A stretch of 16,443 nt of DNA from Desulfobulbaceae bacterium UBA2213 (GCA_002327225.1 DCUN01000090.1:1-16443), one strand, 5' to 3'. Shown: positions 1 through 6,725, counted from the stretch's first letter. Program-made: numbers and translations. The notes: a model not told the origin generated them from the letters alone.

Positions 1-2
1 TC

Positions 3-95
3 AGCCAGTCCCGGCTCTGCCTGATTGAGGCCCTACAGGTAGTCTTTCGGAACGGACTGCGCATCGTCGGTTTGACTGCTCCGGAAGAGATGTGA
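3..95 (+). CDS. argS: Arginyl-tRNA synthetase, C-terminal end (partial)
   Basis: This is the 3' end of a gene that enters from the left edge; 30 codons and a TGA stop are visible. The encoded tail contains LCLIEALQVVFRNGL followed by GLTAPEEM. It matches the usual end of ArgS, whose anticodon-binding domain closes with a helix of the type RLxLLxAVxxVLxNGL and a final GxSAPExM. ArgS charges tRNA-Arg with arginine in the cytoplasm. The next gene starts 16 bases downstream and is a SPOR-family anchor, a neighbour I associate with argS in deltaproteobacteria. Only about 30 residues can be seen, so the call rests on the tail motif and the context. Confidence 0.72.
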   Translation, partial: SQSRLCLIEALQVVFRNGLRIVGLTAPEEM

Positions 96-111
96 CAGGA
101 TCGTTGACAAG

Positions 112-315
112 ATGGCCGCAACACCGAGAAAACAGGTAAAAAAAATCAGATTTGAGCTGACGCGCAGTGCCATTGCAGGCGTGGGCGTTATCTGTTTCTG
201 CCTTTTCCTGTGGATGTTCCTGCTGGGCGTCTGGACAAGCGAGTCTTTACTGAAATCAGCTGCTCCAGGCAAGACAGAGCCTCACAAGGCAGTAATAGTC
301 AAAAAAACAGATTAA
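112..315 (+). CDS. Small membrane-anchor protein, apparent SPOR protein lacking its SPOR domain
   Basis: This 67-residue protein has a basic N-terminus (KQVKK), then FELTRSAIAGVGV, one strongly hydrophobic segment at about residues 20-41 (VICFCLFLWMFLLGVW), and a short polar tail. The FELTR...GxGVxCFCxFLWMFLLGVW block is what I know from the N-terminal anchor of deltaproteobacterial SPOR-domain proteins encoded after argS. Those proteins continue for more than 100 residues to a peptidoglycan-binding SPOR domain. Here translation stops right after a run of seven A (301-307), and no SPOR-like sequence follows in any frame before the next gene. A ribosome site (AGGA, 98-101) precedes the ATG. 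It may be a decayed remnant, a natural short form, or the product of a frameshift. The reading frame is clear; the function is unknown. Confidence 0.6.
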   Translation: MAATPRKQVKKIRFELTRSAIAGVGVICFCLFLWMFLLGVWTSESLLKSAAPGKTEPHKAVIVKKTD

Positions 316-398
316 CTGCATTGCTTTTAATTCATCTATACAGTCATACGAACAATGCAGCCCACTTCAATACGAGTTCAACTACGCCCATAAAACAA

Positions 399-863
399 AT
401 GATACGAAACGCTCGCATGGACGATGTGAAAACAATCCACTCTCTGCTTAATCATTTTGCGGCAAAGGGACTGTTGCTTGGTCGTTCCATCAGTTCACTG
501 TATGACCATCTTCGTGATTTTATTGTTCTCACCGATGATCAAACAGGACAGATCCTTGGTGTCTGTGCCCTGCAGATCAGCTGGGACAATCTGGCTGAGA
601 TAAGATCACTGGCTGTGTATGAGACCTTTCAAGGACAGGGATTTGGCGCCCAACTGGTCCAGTCCTGCCTGCAAGAGGCAAAAAAACTTGAAATCGGACA
701 GATCTTTACCCTGACCTACCAGGCAGGCTTCTTCCGCAAGCAGGGCTTTACCGATATTGACAAGCGTGATCTTCCCCACAAAATCTGGAGCGACTGTCTC
801 CATTGCCATAAGTTTCCCGACTGTGACGAGGAAGCTCTGATCTTCACCACAAATTCAAAATAA
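399..863 (+). CDS. argA: Short ArgA-type N-acetyltransferase (GNAT), probable N-acetylglutamate synthase
   Basis: This 154-residue single-domain GNAT protein probably transfers acetyl from acetyl-CoA to glutamate, the first step of arginine biosynthesis. The core shows EIRSLAV (residues 67-73), the acetyl-CoA loop QGQGFG (Q78, G81, G83), and TLTYQAGFFRKQGF (104-117). The C-terminal tail LPHKIWSDCLHC...PDCDE, with C133, C136 and C142, is typical of the short ArgA proteins of deltaproteobacteria, which lack the kinase-like domain of E. coli ArgA. The frame is open upstream to base 210, but homology begins only at the ATG at 399 (MIRNARMDDV), which I chose although no clear ribosome site precedes it. 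Its stop lies 10 bases before secA, so the two are probably co-transcribed. Confidence 0.82.
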   Translation: MIRNARMDDVKTIHSLLNHFAAKGLLLGRSISSLYDHLRDFIVLTDDQTGQILGVCALQISWDNLAEIRSLAVYETFQGQGFGAQLVQSCLQEAKKLEIGQIFTLTYQAGFFRKQGFTDIDKRDLPHKIWSDCLHCHKFPDCDEEALIFTTNSK

Positions 864-873
864 AGACAAGAAT

Positions 874-3432
874 ATGATTGGAAAATTACTGACAAAAGTC
901 TTCGGCAGCACCAATGATCGGGCGCTCAAACAGATCACGCCTCTGGTGAATCAGATCAATGCATTAGAAGATTCCCTTCTCCCCCTGAATGACGCAGAAC
1001 TTGCCGCCAAAACCCTTGCCTTTAAAGAACGGCTGCTCAAAGGTGAGCCTCTGGATGCTCTCCTCCCTGAATCCTTTGCAGTGATGCGTGAGGCCGCAAA
1101 GCGTGTCCTGGGCGAGAGGCACTATGATGTACAGCTCATAGGCGGAGTCATTCTGCACCAGGGCAAGATTGCCGAGATGAAGACCGGTGAAGGCAAGACC
1201 CTGACCTCCACCCTGCCCACCTATCTCAATGCCCTCACCGGTAAGGGGGTGCATCTGGTCACTGTCAACGATTATCTTGCCGCCCGGGATGCTGAATGGA
1301 TGGGCAAGGTATATCAATTTCTAGGACTGAGTGTCGGTAAAATTGTTCATGGTATGGATGATACTGAACGGAGGGCGGCTTATGGTGCCGATGTGACCTA
1401 TGGAACCAATAATGAGTTTGGTTTCGACTATCTGCGCGACAACATGAAATTTGAGATGAGCGACTTCTGTCAGCGCGGATTTCATTACGCCATTGTCGAC
1501 GAGGTTGACTCCATCCTCATTGATGAAGCCAGAACACCATTGATCATCTCCGGTCCGGCTGAGATTTCAACTGAACTCTATGTCAATGTTGACAAGATCA
1601 TGTCCCATTTTCATCTGGACGAACATTATACCGTCGATGAAAAAGCCAAACAGGCGGCCTTGACTGAAGAAGGCGTTGCCTTGGGTGAGGAACTGCTGGA
1701 AGTTGAGAATCTGTACGATCCAACGAGCATAGAGCAACTGCATCATCTGACCCAGGCCTTAAAAGCCCATGCCCTTTTTCAGCGTGACGTTGACTACATC
1801 GTCAAAAACGGTGAGGTCATCATCGTCGATGAATTTACCGGCCGTACCATGGAAGGCAGGCGCTACAGCGATGGCCTGCATCAGGCGCTTGAGGCCAAGG
1901 AACATGTCGCCATACAAAAAGAGAATCAGACACTTGCCTCCATCACCTTCCAGAATTACTTCCGTATGTACGACAAGCTCTCGGGAATGACCGGAACTGC
2001 AGACACCGAGGCCCCGGAGTTCAAGAAGATCTATGATCTGAGCGTTATCATCATGCCCACCAATCAGCCCATGATCCGCCACGATTTCCCTGACGTGATC
2101 TATAAAAATGAGGCGGCAAAATATCGGGCGGTAGTGCAAGAAATCAAGAATCTACATATCAAGGGACAGCCGGTGCTGGTAGGAACCATCTCGATTGATG
2201 TATCCGAGAAAATTTCCACTATGCTCAAAAAAGAAAAAGTTCCCCATGAAGTGCTCAACGCCAAGCAGCATGATCGTGAGGCTGAGATTATTGCCGGTGC
2301 CGGACACCTGGGCAAGGTGACCATTGCCACCAACATGGCAGGCCGCGGCACTGACATAAAGCTGGGTGCAGGAGTACGTGAGGTCGGCGGCCTCCATATC
2401 CTTGGCACCTCCCGCCATGAATCAAGGCGCATTGACAACCAGCTGCGCGGTCGATCCGGACGTCAGGGCGACCCTGGCTCTTCACGTTTTTTCCTCTCTC
2501 TTGAAGACGACCTGCTCCGTATCTTCGGCTCAGGAAGGATCTCCGGGATCATGGAGAAACTGGGTATGGAAGAGGATGAGCCCATTGAGCACAATATGAT
2601 CTCCAAGGCCATCGAAAATGCCCAACGCAAGGTGGAAGGACACAACTTTGATATCCGTAAACACCTGCTGGAATATGATGATGTGATGAACAAGCAGCGT
2701 GAGGTTATCTACCGCCAGCGTCGTGAGGTCCTGGCCGGTGAGGATCTTGTTGAGGTGGTTAAAAACATGATCTCCGATCTGACAGAAACGGTGGTAGAGG
2801 AATTCTCTCAGGAGAGACGCAGTTCAGAAGATTGGGACTGGCAGGATTTCGATCAACGCATGCTGAATCTTTTCAACATTCAACCGGGATGGACTATAGA
2901 AGATCGTAGCGGCATGGACAAAGAGAGCTTCCGTGAAAAATTACGCGAACTGGTCTTTGCTGCCTACAGCGCCCAAGAACAGCGGAACAGTGTGCCAGTC
3001 CAGCGACATCTCGAACGAGTGGTGCTGTTGCAGATGGTTGACAGTCTGTGGAAAGACCACCTCTTGTCCATGGATCACCTGAAACAGGGCATCGGCCTGA
3101 GGGGCTATGGCCAGAAAAATCCTTTGAATGAATATAAAAAAGAAGGATACAACCTGTTCCTGCGCATGATTGAGATGGTCAAGGAGCAGACCGTTTCCAC
3201 ACTGATGCGTGTCCAGGTGGTCCAGGAAGACGAGGTTGAACGGTTGGAAGAAGAACACCGGAGGCGTCAAGCCCAGGAGATGCAGTTGAATATGGGAGCG
3301 GCAGGGGTAAAAGAAACCGAGGAATCTCCTCAAAAACCTGTCAAACGTGACATTGACAAAATAGGCCGTAACGCCGATTGCCCATGCGGTTCTGGAAAAA
3401 AATATAAAAAATGTTGTGGATTACCGCAATAA
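874..3432 (+). CDS. secA: Protein translocase ATPase SecA
   Basis: SecA is the peripheral motor that drives unfolded preproteins through the SecYEG channel. The 852-residue length is within the usual range. Visible motifs are Walker A MKTGEGKT (102-109), the DEVD Walker B (209-212), IDEARTPLIISG (216-227) in the first nucleotide-binding fold, VDEFTGRTMEGRRYSDGLHQ of the preprotein cross-linking region, SGMTGTA, and NMAGRGTDIKLG plus QLRGRSGRQGDPG of the second fold. The scaffold and wing follow (LEYDDVMNKQREVIY, LWKDHLLSMDHLKQGI). The protein ends with an intact SEC-C zinc motif, with cysteines 836, 838, 847 and 848. It begins 10 bases after argA. A T-tailed hairpin downstream closes the unit. 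Confidence 0.97.
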   Translation: MIGKLLTKVFGSTNDRALKQITPLVNQINALEDSLLPLNDAELAAKTLAFKERLLKGEPLDALLPESFAVMREAAKRVLGERHYDVQLIGGVILHQGKIAEMKTGEGKTLTSTLPTYLNALTGKGVHLVTVNDYLAARDAEWMGKVYQFLGLSVGKIVHGMDDTERRAAYGADVTYGTNNEFGFDYLRDNMKFEMSDFCQRGFHYAIVDEVDSILIDEARTPLIISGPAEISTELYVNVDKIMSHFHLDEHYTVDEKAKQAALTEEGVALGEELLEVENLYDPTSIEQLHHLTQALKAHALFQRDVDYIVKNGEVIIVDEFTGRTMEGRRYSDGLHQALEAKEHVAIQKENQTLASITFQNYFRMYDKLSGMTGTADTEAPEFKKIYDLSVIIMPTNQPMIRHDFPDVIYKNEAAKYRAVVQEIKNLHIKGQPVLVGTISIDVSEKISTMLKKEKVPHEVLNAKQHDREAEIIAGAGHLGKVTIATNMAGRGTDIKLGAGVREVGGLHILGTSRHESRRIDNQLRGRSGRQGDPGSSRFFLSLEDDLLRIFGSGRISGIMEKLGMEEDEPIEHNMISKAIENAQRKVEGHNFDIRKHLLEYDDVMNKQREVIYRQRREVLAGEDLVEVVKNMISDLTETVVEEFSQERRSSEDWDWQDFDQRMLNLFNIQPGWTIEDRSGMDKESFREKLRELVFAAYSAQEQRNSVPVQRHLERVVLLQMVDSLWKDHLLSMDHLKQGIGLRGYGQKNPLNEYKKEGYNLFLRMIEMVKEQTVSTLMRVQVVQEDEVERLEEEHRRRQAQEMQLNMGAAGVKETEESPQKPVKRDIDKIGRNADCPCGSGKKYKKCCGLPQ

Positions 3433-3476
3433 GCAATCAGTGAGCAGCGGTCAGCCTAACCCCAATGAACGGGATA

Positions 3477-3535
3477 AGTGCCTTTCGCAGCTCATTTTCT
3501 TGTGAAAAAAACAAGAAAATGAGCTGTAAGGCACT
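3477..3535 (+). repeat. Long inverted repeat (hairpin) downstream of secA
   Basis: The arms 3477-3503 and 3511-3535 pair almost perfectly: eight outer pairs, a two-base bulge (3485-3486), one G-U pair at 3487/3527, then sixteen inner pairs. The loop is GAAAAAA. No T-run follows on either strand, so alone it is not a standard intrinsic terminator. It abuts the next hairpin without any spacer. On the minus strand, the direction of the ppk2 genes, its loop becomes a T7 run. Confidence 0.7.
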
Positions 3536-3583
3536 AAGATCCTTTTGCAACTCAAAGAGCCAGCAAAAGGATCTTGTTTTTTT
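3536..3583 (+). terminator. Rho-independent terminator of secA
   Basis: A perfect 13-bp stem (3536-3548 with 3563-3575) encloses a 14-base loop and is followed by a T7 run at 3577-3583. This is the standard layout of an intrinsic terminator for transcription from secA. The T-run overlaps the TAA stop codon of the convergent ppk2 gene (3582-3584), so the two transcription units meet without spare sequence. Confidence 0.85.
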
Positions 3584-4478
3584 ACCCGTATAACTTTTCA
3601 GGGGTCAGCAGATTTTCTTCCATATGTTTCAATTCATCGATCCCGGAGACAATGATCTTCGAGTCAGGGGTTAAATCTTTATCCGGCAGCTTGTCAGTAT
3701 AGTTCATTGATGAAAGAATAAACTTCATGCAGTTGAGCCGCGCCATCTTCTTATTATCTGAACGGACAATAGTCCAGGGCGAGAAGGATCGATTCGTCTC
3801 TGACAACATCTGAAACTTACGAACAGAATACTGATCCCAATATTCCTGAGCCAGATTGTCCACGGGTGAGAGTTTGTACTGTTTCAGCGGATCCACCTTT
3901 CTGGAATCAAATCGCTCCTTCTGTATCTCCCTGGATACAGAAAAATAAAATTTGAACAATTTTATTCCATCTTTTACCAGAAGTTCTTCGACCATCGGCA
4001 CATCTTTGAGGAATCGTTTGTTCTGTTCGTCCGTACAAAAACCCATGACCGGTTCCACCATGGCCCTGTTATACCAGCTTCGATCAAAGAGAACGAATTC
4101 GCCAAACGTCGGCAAGCGGTTGATATACCGCTGAAAATACCACTGCCCCTGTTCAGTTTCATTCGGTTTTGTAAGGGCCACCACCCTCGTGTTCCGCGGA
4201 TTCAGGTTGCTTATAATCCGCTGAATGCTGCCCCCCTTGCCTGCCGCATCCCGTCCCTCAAAAATGGCCAGTATTCGTTCACCACTCTGCTGCATATGTT
4301 GCTGCAGTTTCATCAATTCAATCTGCAGGATCTTTAATTCGGCCTCATACGCCAGATCGCTTTCTTTTATCCAGACTGCTCTACGACCATTCTCTTTTTT
4401 GGCATCACAATTTCTTATGGCTGTTCCCTCAAGAAGCTTAACCTGCTGCGTTTCACTCTTTTTGTTATTTTTTGCCAT
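3582..4478 (-). CDS. ppk2: Polyphosphate kinase 2 family protein (copy A, promoter-distal)
   Basis: PPK2 enzymes move phosphate between polyphosphate and nucleotides, usually to make NTPs from NDPs or NMPs. This 298-residue protein carries the Walker A loop EGRDAAGKGG (74-83), the KP of ALTKPNE (104-105), RYINRLPTFGEFVLFDRSWYN with the Walker B/lid (FDRSWYNRA, 131-139), and VEPVMGFC (141-148). Later it has DPLKQYKLSP and the WTIVRSDNKKMARLN block. About 65 N-terminal residues before the kinase core are charged and little conserved. A good ribosome site (AAGGAAG) precedes the ATG. It lies 77 bases downstream of a second ppk2 gene on the same strand and is probably expressed with it. Substrate class (ADP/GDP or NMP) cannot be settled by eye; the single-domain form fits class I best. 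Confidence 0.93.
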   Translation of the reverse strand: MAKNNKKSETQQVKLLEGTAIRNCDAKKENGRRAVWIKESDLAYEAELKILQIELMKLQQHMQQSGERILAIFEGRDAAGKGGSIQRIISNLNPRNTRVVALTKPNETEQGQWYFQRYINRLPTFGEFVLFDRSWYNRAMVEPVMGFCTDEQNKRFLKDVPMVEELLVKDGIKLFKFYFSVSREIQKERFDSRKVDPLKQYKLSPVDNLAQEYWDQYSVRKFQMLSETNRSFSPWTIVRSDNKKMARLNCMKFILSSMNYTDKLPDKDLTPDSKIIVSGIDELKHMEENLLTPEKLYG

Positions 4479-4555
4479 AGTAGATGCTTCCTTATATTAC
4501 ATTGAAATTACAGGACAAAAGCTAGCAGAGACACAACTTCCTCCTCTCTCTTAGC

Positions 4556-5527
4556 TCAACTCAGAGGAATACCAAATTCTTTTTCCTGTTTCAGCATGAT
4601 GCGTAATTCTTTTTCACCTGGAATAACAATGTCCGGATTAGGCGAAAAGTCCAAGGAGCGACTGCGCCCTCTGTATTTTACTGAACAGAGAATCAATTTC
4701 ATCGTTTCCAATCTGGCAAGATGCTTATTATCAGAACGAACAATCCACCATTTTGACTCTTTGGTATGCGTCTTCTGCAGAAGGATTTTTTTCTTTTCAG
4801 TAAACTCATTCCACAACTCCTGTGCCTGCAGATCCACCTCGCTCAGTTTCCACTGACGCAGAGGATCATTTTTACGTCTGTCAAATCTTCTTGCCTGTTC
4901 CTCTTTGGTCACAGAGAAATAAAGTTTCAAGAGAATGGTCTTGCCGGCATCGAGAATAAAATTCTCTTCATAGGTGGTAACCTTATGCAAAAATCGATGA
5001 TATTGCTCGCTGGAACAAAAACCCATAACCGGTTCCACCATAGCCCGATTATACCAGCTGCGATCAAAAAGAACTATTTCCCCGGCATGGGGAAAACGCT
5101 CGATATAGCGCTTCATATGCAATTCTGTTCTCTGCTCTTCTGTCGGTTTTCCCAAGGCCTCGATCCGATATCGTTTCTCATTCATATATCTGGTAACGGC
5201 ACGGATAGTGCCCCCTTTTCCCGAGGCATCACGACCATCAAAAAGAATAATCATTTTCTTACCGGTTCGTTCAAGATGAGCATGCATCTTGATCAGTTCA
5301 GCCTGGAAAGGTTTCAATTCTTCAGAATCGCAAAATTTAAGCAACGCTGTCGCAACGATTTTTTCCTTGTGTCGTGCCTTCAGCGTGTCAAGGATCTTAC
5401 TGTTTATCTCATCCCGATCATTTTCTTTCAGTTTATTATCAAAACTTTTGACAAGCTGACGGATTATGGCCGTGGCCCCTTTTTGATCAGGAGTACGCGA
5501 TTGTTTCTTTTTGGCAGATGATGACAT
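4556..5527 (-). CDS. ppk2: Polyphosphate kinase 2 family protein (copy B, promoter-proximal)
   Basis: This is a second PPK2 of 323 residues, related to but clearly different from its downstream neighbour. Motifs are FDGRDASGKGG (96-106, Walker A), LGKPTEEQ, RYIERFPHAGEIVLFDRSWYN (140-160; FDRSWYNRA at 154-162), VEPVMGFCSSEQ, DPLRQWKLSEVD and WWIVRSDNKHLARLE. The Walker A loop has S where copy A has A. The N-terminus is about 25 residues longer and lysine-rich (KLKENDRDEINSKILDTLKARHKEKI), a likely helical extension of unknown role. The start at 5527 has only a weak ribosome site (AGGG). It is the first gene of the pair and sits behind a promoter with a Pho-box-like repeat (5556-5590), which would fit phosphate control of polyphosphate metabolism. 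Confidence 0.93.
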   Translation of the reverse strand: MSSSAKKKQSRTPDQKGATAIIRQLVKSFDNKLKENDRDEINSKILDTLKARHKEKIVATALLKFCDSEELKPFQAELIKMHAHLERTGKKMIILFDGRDASGKGGTIRAVTRYMNEKRYRIEALGKPTEEQRTELHMKRYIERFPHAGEIVLFDRSWYNRAMVEPVMGFCSSEQYHRFLHKVTTYEENFILDAGKTILLKLYFSVTKEEQARRFDRRKNDPLRQWKLSEVDLQAQELWNEFTEKKKILLQKTHTKESKWWIVRSDNKHLARLETMKLILCSVKYRGRSRSLDFSPNPDIVIPGEKELRIMLKQEKEFGIPLS

Positions 5528-5555
5528 GTTGAAACCCTAGTGAAAAGATGACAAG

Positions 5556-5590
5556 ATTATAAAATTATTTAATAACAATAGAATAACAAT
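5556..5590 (-). promoter_or_regulatory. Candidate ppk2 promoter with Pho-box-like direct repeat
   Basis: On the minus strand a perfect TATAAT lies at 5561-5556, about 29 bases before the first ppk2 start codon. No good -35 hexamer lies at the normal distance. Instead there are two identical heptamers TTGTTAT (5589-5583 and 5578-5572) with an 11-bp period and a 4-base spacer TCTA. They end exactly 10 bp before the -10 box. PhoB sites of enterobacteria have this geometry: two CTGTCAT-like heptamers, 11-bp period, replacing the -35, 10 bp upstream of the -10. Each heptamer here matches CTGTCAT at 5 of 7 positions. The layout is seen; the PhoB assignment is inferred, and the DNA is AT-rich. Confidence 0.45.
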
Positions 5591-5761
5591 GAAAAAACAC
5601 AAATAGCAAACAGTAATTGAAACAGAAGGGTAAATATAACTCACCCCTGTCAGGATTAGTAATCAGAAAATAAAACACGGAGATACTGTATCGCTCTTGT
5701 TGTCTGCAGATAGTGATATCTGTATCTCGACACCCAAAATGAACCGTCAAAATAATACATA

Positions 5762-5801
5762 TTAATCGGAGAAATGGGTATTTAATCGGAGAAATGGGTA
5801 T
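5762..5801. repeat. Two-copy 20-bp tandem duplication
   Basis: The unit TTAATCGGAGAAATGGGTAT occurs twice back to back (5762-5781 and 5782-5801) without a mismatch. The end of the second copy also pairs with the sequence after it: AAATGGGT (5792-5799) and ACCCATTT (5806-5813) form an 8-bp stem with a 6-base loop. Perfect identity suggests a recent slippage duplication or a selected double site. It lies in the 416-base gap between the ppk2 promoter and the ComEA-like gene, which otherwise holds only that gene's promoter region and no convincing ORF. Confidence 0.9.
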
Positions 5802-5848
5802 TTACACCCATTTACTTCAACTTTCTCATCGGCTACAGTTGAAAGAAT

Positions 5849-5884
5849 TAAACATTCCTGTGACTGTCGGATATGATTCATATC
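5849..5884 (+). promoter_or_regulatory. Candidate promoter with palindromic operator upstream of the ComEA-like gene
   Basis: TAAACA (5849-5854, four of six matches to the -35 consensus) is followed after exactly 17 bases by TATGAT (5872-5877, five of six to the -10). The -10 lies inside a 15-base palindrome GATATGATTCATATC (5870-5884, 7-bp arms around a central T). A repressor bound there would block RNA polymerase. The start codon of the gene is about 60 bases further on. Confidence 0.4.
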
Positions 5885-5943
5885 TTCAGGACAGGGGTAC
5901 ACTCTTTCTCATAAAGAGAAGCAAATTGGTAAAGGAGAAAAAA

Positions 5944-6195
5944 ATGTTCAAAAAAACCGCACTATTTATTTTTGCCCTTCTTTTCTTGGTAAGTTCCGCT
6001 TTTGCTGCTATAAATATCAACAAGGCCGACCAGGCTGCGCTGGAGTCACTTCCAGGCATTGGTGCTAAAAAAGCCGCGGCCATCATCGATCACCGAACCC
6101 AGAATGGTGATTTTAAGACAAAGGAAGAACTGCTCCAGGTCAAAGGAATTGGCCCGAAAATGTTGGAAAAAATGCAGCAGGAGATTGAGATATAG
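5944..6195 (+). CDS. Exported helix-hairpin-helix protein, ComEA-like
   Basis: This 83-residue protein begins with a signal peptide (MFKKTALFIFALLFLVSSAFA, likely cleaved after residue 21). It then consists almost only of a ComEA-type double helix-hairpin-helix unit: ININKADQAALESLPGIGAKKAAAIIDHR (23-51) and the second hairpin VKGIGPKMLEKM. Such domains bind DNA without sequence specificity. ComEA proteins hold incoming DNA in the periplasm during natural transformation, and in many proteobacteria this minimal form is all there is. The frame is open upstream to 5794, but the start at 5944 has the signal peptide and a good ribosome site (AAAGGAG, 5932-5938). No other competence gene is visible here. 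It is closed by its own strong terminator, so it is monocistronic. Confidence 0.88.
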   Translation: MFKKTALFIFALLFLVSSAFAAININKADQAALESLPGIGAKKAAAIIDHRTQNGDFKTKEELLQVKGIGPKMLEKMQQEIEI

Positions 6196-6243
6196 TAAGA
6201 TATCCCTGATTTGGCCGGACGAATTCCGCAATCAGCATACATG

Positions 6244-6290
6244 AAAAATGAAAGGGCCTGACTTGATACAAGTCAGGCCCTTTCATTTTT
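6244..6290 (+). terminator. Strong hairpin terminator after the ComEA-like gene
   Basis: The arms 6244-6265 and 6269-6290 form a perfect 22-bp stem with a 3-base loop (ATA). The right arm ends in T5 and the left arm starts with A5, so it can work as an intrinsic terminator in both directions. It lies 49 bases after the ComEA-like stop. Confidence 0.9.
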
Positions 6291-6323
6291 AAAAGAATTG
6301 ATGGTAAAAAAAGGGAAACACTC

Positions 6324-6352
6324 TTATAAATGAGCATCGTATCCGGTATAAT
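6324..6352 (+). promoter_or_regulatory. Candidate sigma-70 promoter of the HMA-domain gene
   Basis: A perfect TATAAT (6347-6352) is preceded after 17 bases by TTATAA (6324-6329), a weak -35 (three of six). It lies between the preceding terminator and the small metal-binding gene at 6409, where a promoter is needed. No inverted repeat typical of a MerR-type (CueR) site is seen in the spacer. Confidence 0.5.
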
Positions 6353-6408
6353 CAATATAAATACAGAAGTCTTCCTTGAAAATATTTAAAAGGCCTCAGG
6401 AGAAAACC

Positions 6409-6603
6409 ATGACAACAATAAAGATTCAAGGCATGAGTTGCCAACACTGTGTCGATTCTACCCGAAAATCGCTTGAAGCAATAAGCGGGATCTCCAATGT
6501 CCAGATAAGTCTGGCCAAAGGGGAGGCAACATTCAATGGCGAGGTTGATATCCAGATAGTGAAAGAGGCCATCACCAGGATTGGTTTTGAGGTCATTCAA
6601 TAA
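6409..6603 (+). CDS. Heavy-metal-associated (HMA) domain protein, CopZ-like
   Basis: This 64-residue protein is a single ferredoxin-like HMA domain. The metal loop GMSCQHC (8-14, cysteines 11 and 14) is intact, and the rest fits the beta-alpha-beta-beta-alpha-beta fold: VDSTRKSLEAISGISNVQI for the first helix and second strand, then EVDIQIVKEAITRIGFEVIQ. Such proteins carry Cu(I), or sometimes Zn or Hg, to P-type ATPases. The frame also allows an earlier ATG at 6376. The start at 6409 has an ideal ribosome site (AGGAG, 6398-6402) and gives the normal length. No copper ATPase or MerR regulator is next to it; the next genes are a two-component system 116 bases on. Confidence 0.88.
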   Translation: MTTIKIQGMSCQHCVDSTRKSLEAISGISNVQISLAKGEATFNGEVDIQIVKEAITRIGFEVIQ

Positions 6604-6725
6604 ACATTACAAGGTGCGGTCCTGGTCATATCAGGCTTTTCCTCATGCATTTCGCGCCCACAAGAAGAGGACGTCACATTATCAGGTGAGATAAATTCTG
6701 CCCGCAATATTTCAAATATTTGGAA

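Noticed and set aside
301..309. Classical programmed -1 slippery heptamer after the anchor gene
   Set aside because: The A-run is in phase AAA AAA ACA and not the standard A AAA AAC phase, and no stimulating hairpin or pseudoknot is evident just downstream. It is therefore not called as a feature.
210..398. N-terminal extension of the acetyltransferase frame upstream of the ATG at 399
   Set aside because: It overlaps the anchor gene in another frame, has low-complexity composition, and the GNAT homology begins exactly at MIRNARMDDV. I kept it only as part of the frameshift finding.
5565..5750. 61-codon minus-strand ORF in the ppk2-comEA gap
   Set aside because: It lies over the ppk2 promoter region, shows no recognisable motif and has the composition of translated AT-rich spacer.
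5762..5801. CRISPR-like repeat
   Set aside because: There are only two 20-bp units in direct contact without spacers, and no cas genes.
5794..5943. Possible 50-residue N-terminal extension of the ComEA-like protein
   Set aside because: The extension would bury a clear signal peptide, begins inside the 20-bp repeat and lacks a ribosome site. The start at 5944 has both a signal peptide and AAAGGAG.
6604..6725. Sigma-54 (-24/-12) promoter before the histidine kinase, suggested by TGGTCATATCAGGC
   Set aside because: The GG and GC are separated by nine bases instead of ten and the flanks do not match TGGCAC/TTGC.
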